Below are positions 46,584 through 55,350 of a stretch of 64,000 bases of DNA, piece after piece (the first letter of the stretch is position 1; every line of letters starts with the position of its first letter). The translations under genes were made by a program, and so were the position numbers. The stretch is from Henriciella sp. Its GTDB lineage: Bacteria; Pseudomonadota; Alphaproteobacteria; Caulobacterales; Hyphomonadaceae. The stretch lies in the NCBI GenBank assembly GCA_030066975.1, contig JASJAO010000015.1, positions 59,563-123,562 of the forward strand. Direction: 5' to 3'. Under the pieces are notes generated by a model, which ran no database searches, was not told the origin of the DNA, and worked only from the letters and a program-made list of their open reading frames with translations.

Positions 46584-47045
46584 CTAGCCGATGTCGGGAC
46601 GATAGGCGGCGAGTGTGACGTCGACGCGGCGTGCGATCGGACGCCGTGCGGTGGCCTTGTCAGATCGAATGTTGAGCTCGGTTGAGATTTCATCGGCCAT
46701 CAAACCCTTGTCATCCAGGGCAGACAGTACCAGTTGCGCGCGCGCATCGGCGAGTGAGGCGTTTTCCTTGGCAGTTCTTCCGTCCGCAGTCTCTGAAACG
46801 AGGGAAACGCTGGCAATCTTGCAGCCATCCAGGCGTTCGCGTGTGGCCGACAGGGTTGTGCGGGAAAACTCGCTCAGGACCACTTCACCATTACGAAAAT
46901 AGATCTGAACGGACACTGGATCGCACACCGTTACAGCCGGTGCAATATAGACTTCGGTCGGGGGCGGCGGTGGGATATTCTGGCCTGCCTGCGCCGTAGC
47001 GAAACACAGGGCGCACGCGCTTGCGGTGAAAATGGTTTTGAACAT
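46584..47045 (-). CDS. secreted OmpA-C-like hypothetical protein
   Basis: 153 residues. A signal peptide (SACALCFATAQA) is followed by a proline run (IPPPPPTEVY) and a short domain with VQIYFRNGEVVLSEFSRTTL, ADARAQLVLSAL and the ending RRPIARRVDVTLAAY, which follows the OmpA peptidoglycan-binding pattern. The conserved Asp/Arg anchors of that domain are only partly present, so peptidoglycan binding is uncertain. AAGGA lies upstream of the start. Confidence 0.65.
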   Translation of the reverse strand: MFKTIFTASACALCFATAQAGQNIPPPPPTEVYIAPAVTVCDPVSVQIYFRNGEVVLSEFSRTTLSATRERLDGCKIASVSLVSETADGRTAKENASLADARAQLVLSALDDKGLMADEISTELNIRSDKATARRPIARRVDVTLAAYRPDIG

Positions 47046-47149
47046 GTCTCTCGATCCTTCTTGATGTCTGAACTAGACACCGCGTCCGGGGCAAGAACGT
47101 GCCGAAATTGAAGACAATTGTGGCAACTGCATGATCTTGTAATGGCAAC

Positions 47150-47178
47150 TTGCCCTTTACCAAATTGCGCGATAGATG
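47150..47178 (+). promoter_or_regulatory. candidate promoter of tRNA-Thr
   Basis: TTGCCC (47150-47155) and TAGATG (47173-47178) are 17 bases apart and 11 bases before the mature tRNA 5' end. The match to a housekeeping promoter is moderate. Confidence 0.4.
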
Positions 47179-47189
47179 AGCCCTCCAGT

Positions 47190-47265
47190 GCCCCTATAGC
47201 TCAGCTGGTAGAGCAACTGATTTGTAATCAGTAGGTCCGCGGTTCGAGTCCGTGTGGGGGCACCA
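47190..47265 (+). tRNA. tRNA-Thr (anticodon TGT)
   Basis: The cloverleaf is complete: acceptor GCCCCTA pairs with TGGGGGC, the D-loop contains AGCTGGTAGAGC, the anticodon stem ACTGA/TCAGT encloses loop TTTGTAA with anticodon TGT, and the T-arm is GGTTCGAGTCC. The CCA end is encoded. Seventy-six bases with no variable-arm expansion. Confidence 0.97.
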
Positions 47266-47277
47266 CTTTCGTCTTGG

Positions 47278-47835
47278 TTAGGCTGATCCGCCGCCGCTGT
47301 GGAGGTGGGCGGGGTTGATGCCCATGAGGGTGAGGCTGCGTTCCCATTTTTCGGCGTGGTTGATGCCGAATATGATATCGGTGTGGGGTTTGGCGACGAT
47401 CCAGGCATTTTCTGCAAGTTCGTGCTCGAGCTGGCCTGGCCCCCAACCGGAATAGCCAAGCGTCATGGTCGACTGGCGCGGTGCGCCGCCGCCAGCGATG
47501 GCCTTCAGGACATCTCGAGTGGCGGTCATGCAGAGGTCGTCGCCGACATCCACCGTGGCCCCGTCGCTGAAATAGTCTCCGCTATGGACAACAAATCCGC
47601 GATCTGTGCCGACAGGGCCGCCATTGAGTACATAGGCATCGGGCAGCTGAATATCCTGATCGATATCAAGTTGTTTCAAGAGTTCGGGGAGCCTCAGATC
47701 ATCAATCGGTTTATTGAGCACCAGCCCCATCGCGTAATCATCGCTGTGGGCGCATACAAGAATGACCGACCGTGCAAAACGCGGGTCACCAATCCCAGGC
47801 ATTGCGACCAGAATCTGTCCGGTGAGTGAGGCCAT
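47278..47835 (-). CDS. YqgE/AlgH family protein
   Basis: 185 residues from the ATG at 47835. GQILVAMPGIGDPRFARSVILVCAH, GLVLNKPIDDL, GGPVGTDRGFVVHSGDY and LGYSGWGPGQLEHELAENAW are the family blocks. The protein is cytoplasmic and of unknown biochemical function; the AlgH name comes from alginate regulation in Pseudomonas and should not be transferred. It starts 114 bases from the divergent peroxiredoxin gene. Confidence 0.92.
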   Translation of the reverse strand: MASLTGQILVAMPGIGDPRFARSVILVCAHSDDYAMGLVLNKPIDDLRLPELLKQLDIDQDIQLPDAYVLNGGPVGTDRGFVVHSGDYFSDGATVDVGDDLCMTATRDVLKAIAGGGAPRQSTMTLGYSGWGPGQLEHELAENAWIVAKPHTDIIFGINHAEKWERSLTLMGINPAHLHSGGGSA

Positions 47836-47949
47836 GTTCTCGTCTCCAAGGAGCAGATTGGGTGAATAAAGCGCGCTTGGCAAGTTGTCTGTTTGAAGAA
47901 CGCGTTAAAGCGTCTATCTGGTCAGAAACAAATGAGAAGGATGAGCCCA

Positions 47950-48432
47950 ATGACAATCAAGACTGGCGACAAATTGCCCGAAGCAACCTTTATGGAGATG
48001 ACGGCTGACGGTCCGGCGCCCGTATCCACAGCCGACGTGTTTGCAGGCAAGACTGTCGCACTGTTCGCGGTGCCGGGGGCCTATACGCCAACCTGCTCGG
48101 CTAAACATCTTCCTGGATTTGTTGAGAAACAGAGCGATTTGGCTGCGAAAGGCGTTGACGAGATTGTTTGCACTTCTGTCAATGATGTTTTCGTCATGGG
48201 CGCGTGGGGTAAGGACAGTAGCGCCGACGGGAAAGTGCGTATGTTGGCTGATGGCAACGGGGCTTTTGCGGCAGCGCTTGGCCTTGAACTGGACGGATCC
48301 GGCTTCGGCATGGGAACACGGTCCCAGCGCTACTCCATGTTGGTCAAGGATGGCGTTGTCGCAGAGCTGAACGTTGAAGAAGGCGGTGGTTTTGAAGTCT
48401 CAAGCGCCGACTATCTGCTCGGCCAGATCTAG
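47950..48432 (+). CDS. peroxiredoxin, Prx5 type
   Basis: 160 residues. VPGAYTPTCSAKHLPGF carries the peroxidatic cysteine C49 and the PxxxTxxC motif. DEIVCTSVNDVFVMGAWGK contains a second cysteine, and GMGTRSQRYSMLVKDGVV is the conserved C-terminal core. It reduces hydroperoxides using thiols. The ATG at 47950 follows AAGGATG; the open frame from 47893 is longer. A terminator follows. Confidence 0.92.
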   Translation: MTIKTGDKLPEATFMEMTADGPAPVSTADVFAGKTVALFAVPGAYTPTCSAKHLPGFVEKQSDLAAKGVDEIVCTSVNDVFVMGAWGKDSSADGKVRMLADGNGAFAAALGLELDGSGFGMGTRSQRYSMLVKDGVVAELNVEEGGGFEVSSADYLLGQI

Positions 48433-48463
48433 GGTTTTCCTATTCCCGACGGAATCGTGAGAG

Positions 48464-48497
48464 AACGGCACATGCCTGATAGGGATGTGCCGTTTTT
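48464..48497 (+). terminator. intrinsic terminator after the peroxiredoxin gene
   Basis: A long stem (AACGGCACAT pairing with ATGTGCCGTT, extended by CC/GG after a mismatch) ends in TTTTT at 48493-48497. It is 31 bases after the stop codon. Confidence 0.85.
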
Positions 48498-48564
48498 GGT
48501 ATGCGTATTGAAAAACGATAAATTCCTTCCCACATGAATGTCAGGTAACATAAGGAGGGAATAA

Positions 48565-49521
48565 ATGGATCCTGTATTCATCGCGATCGGTTTTGCCGTC
48601 GTCGCAGCTTTGGTGCTGCTGACGTCTGCGGTCAAAGTCGTGCCACAGGGGTTCAACTACACCGTTGAAAACTTTGGACGTTATACGACGACACTGAACC
48701 CAGGCCTGCACTTCATCATCCCGTTCTATCAACGGATCGGACGGCGGATGAATATGATGGAGTCGGTGCTCGACATTCCGACCCAGGAGGTGATCACCAA
48801 AGACAATGCGCAGGTGTCGTGTGACGCCGTCGTGTTTATTCAGGTGATTGATCCGGTGGCAGCGGCATACGAGGTGAACAACCTTCAGAACGCCATCACC
48901 AACTTGTCGCTGACGAATATTCGTACGGTGGTCGGGTCGATGGATCTGGATGAGGTTTTGTCCAATCGGGATGATATCAATGCGCGCCTGCTGTCGGTCG
49001 TCGATGCAGCGACGAACCCATGGGGCGTCAAAGTCACGCGGATTGAGATTGCGGACCTGTCGCCACCGGCTGACATTACCGAAGCGATGGCTCGCCAGAT
49101 GAAAGCTGAACGCCTGAAACGCGCCGAAATTCTAACCGCTGAAGGTGAGAAGCAGTCTGCGATCCTGCGGGCAGAAGGTGAGAAGCAGTCGACCATCCTG
49201 GAAGCAGAAGGGCGTCGGGAAGCCGCCTTCCGAGATGCAGAGGCACGTGAGCGCGAGGGTGAGGCTGAAGCCAAGGCGACAGCCTTTGTGTCAGAGGCGA
49301 TTGCCAAAGGCGACGTCAACGCGATCAATTACTTCCTGGGTCAGCAATATGTCACCGCGTTCGAGAAGCTGGCGACGGCTGGCGGCAACAAAACGGTCAT
49401 TATTCCGGCGGAATTCAGCTCTATCCTTGGAACCATTGAAGGAATCCGCGGTCTGACGGATGCAGCTCAAGACCTTCAACGCGGGGGCGGGGCCGTCCCA
49501 CCAACCAGACAAGGGAGCTAG
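48565..49521 (+). CDS. qmcA: SPFH/Band 7 membrane protein, QmcA type
   Basis: 318 residues. One N-terminal membrane segment (FIAIGFAVVAALVLLTSAV) precedes the SPFH domain (VENFGRYTTTLNPGLHFIIP, VSCDAVVFIQVIDPV) and a coiled-coil flotillin-like tail in which AEGEKQSAILR and AEGEKQSTILE are tandem repeats. It scaffolds membrane microdomains. It is followed after two bases by NfeD, its usual partner. AAGGAGGG precedes the ATG. Confidence 0.93.
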   Translation: MDPVFIAIGFAVVAALVLLTSAVKVVPQGFNYTVENFGRYTTTLNPGLHFIIPFYQRIGRRMNMMESVLDIPTQEVITKDNAQVSCDAVVFIQVIDPVAAAYEVNNLQNAITNLSLTNIRTVVGSMDLDEVLSNRDDINARLLSVVDAATNPWGVKVTRIEIADLSPPADITEAMARQMKAERLKRAEILTAEGEKQSAILRAEGEKQSTILEAEGRREAAFRDAEAREREGEAEAKATAFVSEAIAKGDVNAINYFLGQQYVTAFEKLATAGGNKTVIIPAEFSSILGTIEGIRGLTDAAQDLQRGGGAVPPTRQGS

Positions 49522-49523
49522 TC

Positions 49524-49997
49524 ATGGAAGGTCTGGAACTTACGATGTGGCCTCCAACGGCCTGGCATTGGCTGGCTTTTGGATTGATTTTGCTGTCGAT
49601 CGAAATGGCGGTCGGGACGTTTGATCTCCTGTGGATCGCGATTGCGGCGGCCATGACCTCTGCGTTTACCGCTTTTGCCCCGGATAGTCTGACAACGGTT
49701 CAGGGCCAGTTTGTCGTCTTTGCGATTGCGTCAGTCGGCCTGTTTGTCCTCGGACGCACCGTGTTCAAGCGTTTGCGTGAAACGGTCGATGAGCATCCGA
49801 CCTTGAACAAGCGCATGGCCAGCACAGTCGGGGCCCGGGCTGTCGTGGAAGATGACTTCAATGGCGGTCTTGGGCGGGTGAAGCTGGGCGACACGGTCTG
49901 GAGTGCCCAGTCGCTTGATGGCTCGAATTTGAGCTCTGGAACCGGTGTCGTTGTCGAGGATACGGTTGGCAATATCTTGAAGGTGCGCCCGGTCTAA
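49524..49997 (+). CDS. NfeD family membrane protein
   Basis: 157 residues, the short NfeD form without the ClpP-like protease part. Three membrane segments (WHWLAFGLILLSIEMAVG; LWIAIAAAMTSAFTAF; FVVFAIASVGLFVLG) are followed by a soluble OB-fold domain (about 90-157: GARAVVEDDFNGGLGRVKLGD). It is paired with the SPFH protein upstream as in many bacteria and probably acts in the same membrane complex. Confidence 0.9.
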   Translation: MEGLELTMWPPTAWHWLAFGLILLSIEMAVGTFDLLWIAIAAAMTSAFTAFAPDSLTTVQGQFVVFAIASVGLFVLGRTVFKRLRETVDEHPTLNKRMASTVGARAVVEDDFNGGLGRVKLGDTVWSAQSLDGSNLSSGTGVVVEDTVGNILKVRPV

Positions 49998-50039
49998 GGC
50001 GCTGTCCGGCGCCGCCGATCCGCTCGATGGTAATCCAGC

Positions 50040-51479
50040 CTAGAACAGAGATCCCTGTTCATTCTTTTTGTTGGCGGCGGCAGGTTTGCTCGCCGCCTTC
50101 TTCTTAGGCTTCGCCCGAGACTTTGGCTTTGAAATCTTGGCGGGCGTTCCATCAATCGAAACATCAATCTCACCGTCCACGAAGGTTAGTATCGCCGATT
50201 GAAGCGCCGACGCGTCGCGCGCTGTCCGAACGAGCGACCCAGTTTCTGACTTAACGAGAGCGTAACCACGATGGAGCGTAGCCTGATACGACAGTGTCTC
50301 CAACAGTTTACCATTCGCATTCAAGGCTTGGGTCCGCTGATCCAGATACCGTCTCAAGGCCGGACGCGCGCGGACGGCTGTGTCGCGCAGTGCTTGTCGG
50401 GTACGGCGTAGATCCGTACGCAGCACTTCTGGTCTAAGCCCCGATGCTGCATGGACAAATGCGATGCGTTTTTTGGCAGTGGCCTGCTGTAATCCTGCGG
50501 CCAGACGGGCTGAGGATAGATCGAGGGCCTGACGTTTTGCCGCGAGCAGGCGTTCGGGGCGGGGCAGGCGTGCGGCCTTGAGGCGATCGCCCTGCCGACG
50601 GGTGAAACGGGTCAAGGCCCGCTTCTGGCGTATCTCGAGGTCATCTAACGCCAGCGTGAGATCGGCACGTACCGGGACAGCAATCTCGGCCGCACCGGTC
50701 GGTGTGGGCGCGCGGGCATCCGAAACATAGTCGATCAGCGTCGTGTCTGTTTCGTGACCCACCGCAGAAATCAGCGGTATTTCGCTTTCAAAAGCGGCTC
50801 TCACTACCGCTTCTTCATTGAACGGCCATAGATCTTCAATTGAACCGCCGCCGCGCCCAACAATCAGAACATCGGGTCTGTCTTCGCCTTGTAGGGCGTT
50901 GAAGCCGCGAATAGCGCGTTCAATTTGCGAGGCCGCTGTGTCGCCCTGAACCAAGGTGGGCCAAAGAATGACGCGGACCGGAAAGCGATCTTGAACGCGG
51001 TGGAGGATATCGCGGATCACAGCGCCTGTTGCAGACGTCACGACGCCAATAGTATGGGGCAAGAAGGGCAGGAGCTTCTTATGGGCTGGATCAAACAGTC
51101 CCTCTGCCGCGAGTTTCTTCTTCCGTTCCTCCAGCAGCGCCATAAGCGCGCCGGCACCGGCTGGACGGAGCATGTCGGCAATGAGCTGGTAGTTGGAACG
51201 ACCGGGATAGGTGGACAATCGACCGGTCGCGACGACTTCCAGGCCTTCCTCGGGCTGAAAGGGTAGCCGGGAGACCTGACCCTTCCACATGATCGTGTTC
51301 AGCACGGCTTTGTCGTCTTTGAGATCTGCGTACATGTGGCCGGAGCGGGCGATTGTGACGCGGCCCAGTTCTCCACGGACACGCACCTGGTCATAGGCCG
51401 TTTCGATGGTTCGTTTCAGCGAAGCCGAGAGTTCCGAGACGGTCTGTTCTGGCAGATTCGTGGTTTGCGAGTCGGTCAT
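50040..51479 (-). CDS. xseA: exodeoxyribonuclease VII large subunit
   Basis: 479 residues. An N-terminal OB fold (about 20-110) precedes the catalytic domain with RDILHRVQDRFP, VLIVGRGGGSIEDLWPFN and SAVGHETDTTLIDYVSD, then a long helical region, and a C-terminal basic tail (KPKSRAKPKKKAAS). It degrades single-stranded DNA as a complex with XseB, which is not in this window. Start at 51479. Confidence 0.94.
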   Translation of the reverse strand: MTDSQTTNLPEQTVSELSASLKRTIETAYDQVRVRGELGRVTIARSGHMYADLKDDKAVLNTIMWKGQVSRLPFQPEEGLEVVATGRLSTYPGRSNYQLIADMLRPAGAGALMALLEERKKKLAAEGLFDPAHKKLLPFLPHTIGVVTSATGAVIRDILHRVQDRFPVRVILWPTLVQGDTAASQIERAIRGFNALQGEDRPDVLIVGRGGGSIEDLWPFNEEAVVRAAFESEIPLISAVGHETDTTLIDYVSDARAPTPTGAAEIAVPVRADLTLALDDLEIRQKRALTRFTRRQGDRLKAARLPRPERLLAAKRQALDLSSARLAAGLQQATAKKRIAFVHAASGLRPEVLRTDLRRTRQALRDTAVRARPALRRYLDQRTQALNANGKLLETLSYQATLHRGYALVKSETGSLVRTARDASALQSAILTFVDGEIDVSIDGTPAKISKPKSRAKPKKKAASKPAAANKKNEQGSLF

Positions 51480-51603
51480 CAGGTCTGTCTAGCGCGAGAT
51501 GGCGAACGGGTCACGCAGACAACCCCTGTTTCAGTATTGTCAAAGTCTTGTTACTTGAGGTTGTGGTCTCGACTTACTAGGTATGCGGAAAGGAGGGCCC
51601 GTT

Positions 51604-52869
51604 TTGAGCCAACCGGAACAGAAATCCGTATCGTCGAGCGAGTGTGCTGACTTGTTCAAACGCGTTCGAGGTCAGACTGAGGCCCTGGTCGCGCCCCTGA
51701 CCCCCGAAGACATGATGCTTCAGTCCATGGAGGATGCGAGCCCGGCCAAATGGCATCTGGCGCATACGACCTGGTTCTTTGAGGAATTTATCCTGAAGCC
51801 CTTTGCAAAAAACTATGTCAGCCCTGATGAGCGGTTCTCGATTCTGTTCAACTCCTACTATGTGCAGGCTGGACCACGACACGCGCGCGATCAGAGGAGG
51901 TTGCTGTCCTCTCCGGATGTCGAAGCGGTCTTCGCCTACCGCGCCCACATTGAAGCTGAAATCGAACAGTTGCTCTGCGCCGGGACGCCAGATGCCTCAA
52001 AGATCACGGATTTGGTTGAGCTGGGCTGCCATCATGAGATGCAACACCAGGAGTTGCTGGTGACGGACCTTCTGCATGGATTGTCACATAACCCTTTGCT
52101 GCCGGTTTATCAGCGCGCTGAGCCCATGCCTGTGACGACGCCTATGCCGCTCTCCTGGATCGACCATCCGGGCGGCGTGGTCGAGATGGGTCATGATGGA
52201 CGCGGGTTTGCCTTCGATTGTGAAGGCCCGCGGCACAAAACCTATCTCTGCCCCTTCAAGCTCGCGAGCCGACCCGTATCTAACGGCGAATGGATCGAGT
52301 TCATTGAAGGCGGGGGCTATGAACGTGCGGAACTTTGGCTCTCGGATGGTTGGGCTGAGTCCCAGAGAGCGAATTGGGAAGCCCCGCTTTACTGGTGGCA
52401 GCAGGACGGCGAGTGGTGGACCTATACGTTGCGTGGTCCGCAGCCGGTCAATCTGCACGCACCGGTTTGTCATGTCAGTTATTATGAATCCGATGCCTAT
52501 GCGCGCTTTGCTGGCAAACGCCTGCCGACGGAAGCTGAATGGGAAGCGGTCGCTGCAGATCGACCAATTGCAGGGAACTTCCTGGACGACCGCCACTATC
52601 GACCTCTGCCCGCTGAGAGCGCATCAGTTGATCAGCTCTGGGGCGACGTCTGGGAATGGACGTCGAGCGCGTTTTCGCCCTATCCGGGCTTCCGACCACC
52701 AGACGGCGCGATCGGCGAATATAATGGCAAGTTCATGTGCAATCAGATGGTGCTACGCGGCGGGTCCTGCGTAACCCCGAAAGCGCAGATGAGACCGACC
52801 TATAGAACCTTCTTCTATCCGCATCAGCGTTGGCAAATGCTCGGTATTCGACTGGCAGACGACAACTAG
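51604..52869 (+). CDS. egtB: ergothioneine biosynthesis sulfoxide synthase EgtB
   Basis: 421 residues. The DinB-like domain carries iron ligands in WHLAHTTWFFEEF (H54) and ELGCHHEMQHQEL (H144, H148). The C-terminal FGE-sulfatase domain has GDVWEWTSSAFSPYPGFRP and VLRGGSCVTPK. It joins hercynine with a thiol (gamma-glutamyl-cysteine or cysteine) and oxygen. A TTG at 51604 sits seven bases after a perfect AGGAGG and is preferred over the ATG at 51583, which lacks a ribosome site and would add seven residues. Upstream of egtD. Confidence 0.93.
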   Translation: MSQPEQKSVSSSECADLFKRVRGQTEALVAPLTPEDMMLQSMEDASPAKWHLAHTTWFFEEFILKPFAKNYVSPDERFSILFNSYYVQAGPRHARDQRRLLSSPDVEAVFAYRAHIEAEIEQLLCAGTPDASKITDLVELGCHHEMQHQELLVTDLLHGLSHNPLLPVYQRAEPMPVTTPMPLSWIDHPGGVVEMGHDGRGFAFDCEGPRHKTYLCPFKLASRPVSNGEWIEFIEGGGYERAELWLSDGWAESQRANWEAPLYWWQQDGEWWTYTLRGPQPVNLHAPVCHVSYYESDAYARFAGKRLPTEAEWEAVAADRPIAGNFLDDRHYRPLPAESASVDQLWGDVWEWTSSAFSPYPGFRPPDGAIGEYNGKFMCNQMVLRGGSCVTPKAQMRPTYRTFFYPHQRWQMLGIRLADDN

Positions 52870-52881
52870 AAAGCTCCTAAT

Positions 52882-53844
52882 ATGACCTCCATACCTGCTG
52901 AGACGCTGTCTCAGAGCATTCGCGCGGATCAGACATTTCTTCAGTCGATCCTGACGGGCCTGCAAGCAGAGCAGAAGACGATTGACAGCAAATGGCTGTA
53001 TGATCCGAAGGGATCGCACCTGTTTGATCAGATCACCGAACTGGATGCTTATTATCCGACCCGAACAGAGATTGAGATTCTGGAGCGCGGGCTGGGCGAG
53101 CTTGCGCCGCAGATCAGGCCGGGAACAGCTCTGATGGAGCTTGGAAGCGGTTCCAGCGTAAAAACCCGCCTTGTCTTTGAGCACATTCCTGGACTGTCCA
53201 CGTATGTGCCGGTGGACATTTCCGAGAGCCATCTTCTGGCGGCAGCCGCAGACCTGGCCAGGGATTACCCGCTGATCGAGATGCGGCCGATCGTAGGCGA
53301 TTTTACATCAGACATTTCGCTGCCGAAGGACCTGTCGAACGTCCCGAAGCTTCTATTTTTTCCTGGATCAACGATCGGCAATTTTGAACCTGAGGGTGCA
53401 GTCGAGCTGCTAACCCGGTGCCGTCAGATTGAGCGCGTGGATGATTTCATCGTTGGATTCGACCTGGTCAAAGATCCATGCACCTTGGTGAGAGCCTATG
53501 ACGACGAATTGGGTGTGACGGCTGCGTTCAATCTCAACCTACTGGTCCGCATTAATCGAGAACTTGGGGCTGATTTTGAGACAGCGGCGTTCCGACACGA
53601 AGCGCGCTGGAACAAGAGAGACAGCCGAATTGAAATGCATCTGGTCTCGAAGCGATCACAAACAGTGGGCATCGCTGGGAAGCGTATTCAGTTCTCTCAA
53701 GGCGAGACCATTCACACAGAAAACTCACACAAATACACCACAGATCGGTTCAGCGACCTCGCAGGGCAAGCGGGCTGGTCGGTCGGTGAGATCTGGACGG
53801 ATGAGCAAGATCTCTTCGCCGTAGCGCTTTTAAAGCCGGAATGA
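52882..53844 (+). CDS. egtD: L-histidine N-alpha-methyltransferase EgtD
   Basis: 320 residues. It makes hercynine (trimethyl-histidine) from His and SAM, the first step of ergothioneine synthesis. PKGSHLFDQITELDAYYPTR, the SAM-binding LMELGSGSSVKTR, FFPGSTIGNFEPEGA and a C-terminal EAR WNKRDSRIEMHL block match the family. Twelve bases after egtB, so one operon. Other egt genes are not needed if cysteine replaces gamma-Glu-Cys; no egtE lyase is seen nearby. Confidence 0.94.
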   Translation: MTSIPAETLSQSIRADQTFLQSILTGLQAEQKTIDSKWLYDPKGSHLFDQITELDAYYPTRTEIEILERGLGELAPQIRPGTALMELGSGSSVKTRLVFEHIPGLSTYVPVDISESHLLAAAADLARDYPLIEMRPIVGDFTSDISLPKDLSNVPKLLFFPGSTIGNFEPEGAVELLTRCRQIERVDDFIVGFDLVKDPCTLVRAYDDELGVTAAFNLNLLVRINRELGADFETAAFRHEARWNKRDSRIEMHLVSKRSQTVGIAGKRIQFSQGETIHTENSHKYTTDRFSDLAGQAGWSVGEIWTDEQDLFAVALLKPE

Positions 53845-53881
53845 GGTTGCTTTATAGGAAGCAGCGAACAAAAACCGCCGC

Positions 53882-55108
53882 TCACTCAAAAGGTGCCGGT
53901 CTGACGGCTCGTACGCGATACCGTCCCGGAGGTAGCATCAAAGCGACGTCCTCACCGGGACGTATCGCAACGCTGTCAATTGGAACAGCTTCTTCTGGTT
54001 CGTCGAGTCGTCGCGCTTCAATGACTGCCCATCCGTCCTCCGGTATCAACTCCGACGGAATATCTACGGCCAGATCGCCCCGTCGAAGTCTCCAAGCGGG
54101 ACGGGATCGTTCAAAGCTGTCCCGTGGAAGATCTACATACAGATCAAAGGCACCATCAGGCTGTTGCTCAGGTTTCTTAACAAGTATGGGCGAGTCTAGC
54201 TCCCGATTCCCGCGGCAGTGATGTTGATTGATTGTGAGCGGGTCGATACCAGTTTTGTCCTTTAGCCGCGCTGCCATTAACTGCCGGATCGGCTGGTCTA
54301 TGTCTGCGGTGTACTCGGAGCCATGACTGTAACCGACATGGACCAGAAGCCGGGAGCCCTGGTTCGCATTCAAATAGTCCGCAAGGTTCTGTGCCTGAGC
54401 GTCTTCCCGCCGATTCTGACGTGTTGCAAAATCTTCGGTTGGATCAAAAGCTCTGCTCACGGCCTCATAAGGAACAAGGTTATAGTTGAGAGCCTTCACG
54501 TGCCGTAACATTCGGCCAAATGCGGCTTCCTGAACGTACCAACCGTCGTCGCGTTTCGGATAAGGAAGCCCCATACTCTCGGTCACCGGTGCCGGGCCTT
54601 CTAATATGTCTGTATTGCGAAACGCTTCAGCCGCGAAACTGCCATATCCTAACGGAGCGAGCTCTTCAGCAATGTCAGCTGTGATAGCCCGAGTTTGAGT
54701 GCGAAAATGACTTTCGGTTATGATGACAATACGCGTGCGGGCAGCTTTTTCCTTGATTTCGGAGATCAAGTCCTTGGATACGTCCCACTCTTCACAGACG
54801 ATTTCAGAATAATCCCTGTGTGTCTCGGCGATGAGGTTTTCGCGGCCGAGCATACTCAAATACTGGGCCTCGGATCCGCGCCCGCTCTCTTGTGCGGCTT
54901 TTAGATCCAGCCCCTGCAGCTTGTTGATTAGGACATCTTTAGCACCGGCAATCACAATCGGGTCGTCATCAAGAATCAATTCGACGAGATGGTGATTATT
55001 ATCAGCGTCCGGGTCACCGCTGAGCCCGCATCCAGAAGTATTCAGGCAAGCGAGTATGCTCAAGGTAACAGTTGATTTTCGGATCAGGCCTGCGATCAAG
55101 GATAGCAT
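53882..55108 (-). CDS. lipoprotein with possible ChaN/TIKI-like (haem-binding) domain
   Basis: 408 residues. A lipobox-like LNTSGC near residue 27 ends a hydrophobic leader. The core ARTRIVIITESHFRTQTRAITADIAEELAPLGYGSFAAEAF and the later SRLLVHVGYSHGSEY resemble the E-x-H and HxxH-bearing strands of the ChaN/PF04187 and erythromycin-esterase-like fold, but this is a judgement by eye. The C-terminal ~100 residues form a beta-rich extension of unknown type. Base composition looks less GC-rich than in flanking genes. It is divergent from the mobilization cassette. Confidence 0.5.
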   Translation of the reverse strand: MLSLIAGLIRKSTVTLSILACLNTSGCGLSGDPDADNNHHLVELILDDDPIVIAGAKDVLINKLQGLDLKAAQESGRGSEAQYLSMLGRENLIAETHRDYSEIVCEEWDVSKDLISEIKEKAARTRIVIITESHFRTQTRAITADIAEELAPLGYGSFAAEAFRNTDILEGPAPVTESMGLPYPKRDDGWYVQEAAFGRMLRHVKALNYNLVPYEAVSRAFDPTEDFATRQNRREDAQAQNLADYLNANQGSRLLVHVGYSHGSEYTADIDQPIRQLMAARLKDKTGIDPLTINQHHCRGNRELDSPILVKKPEQQPDGAFDLYVDLPRDSFERSRPAWRLRRGDLAVDIPSELIPEDGWAVIEARRLDEPEEAVPIDSVAIRPGEDVALMLPPGRYRVRAVRPAPFE

Positions 55109-55188
55109 ATGCGATAATACTCCTTAAGCAGGTGCACAATTCAAGATCTGCCTATTACAGCGGCGCTGGTTTGCTAACAAATCGCTGA

Positions 55189-55350
55189 ATGCACGATCCG
55201 GTAATCATACTACGAAAAACGATGGCGCACCCCGGAGAAGTTTCTTCGAACCTCAGCCGAGATTTCTCCGACGCGCTCTTCGATGAACTCGCCAACTGGG
55301 AAGAGCAACTGAAGCATACAAGGCTAGCTCTACCGGAGCTGGATGTATGA
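55189..55350 (+). CDS. small ORF leading the mobilization cassette
   Basis: 53 residues from the ATG at 55189 (MHDPVIILRKT...) or 42 from the ATG at 55222 (MAHPGEVSSNLSRDFSDALF). The end LANWEEQLKHTRLALPELDV is helical and acidic. Its stop TGA lies inside ATGA shared with the MobC-like start at 55347, which argues that it is translated. No homologue is recognised; a relaxosome accessory role is only a guess from position. Confidence 0.45.
   Translation: MHDPVIILRKTMAHPGEVSSNLSRDFSDALFDELANWEEQLKHTRLALPELDV

Noticed and set aside
47190..47265. tRNA-Thr as an attachment site for the accessory region
   Set aside because: The mobile genes begin about 8 kb away and no second copy of the tRNA 3' end was noticed near 53.9-64 kb.
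47157..47459. Minus-strand open frame ending in LLITNQLLYQLSYRG
   Set aside because: It is the well-known false frame antisense to a tRNA gene joined to the yqgE 5' part; no ribosome site, and it overlaps tRNA-Thr completely.
49140..49215. Tandem DNA repeat inside qmcA as a possible regulatory repeat
   Set aside because: It encodes the normal AEGEKQ-type coiled-coil repeats of SPFH proteins and is explained by protein structure.
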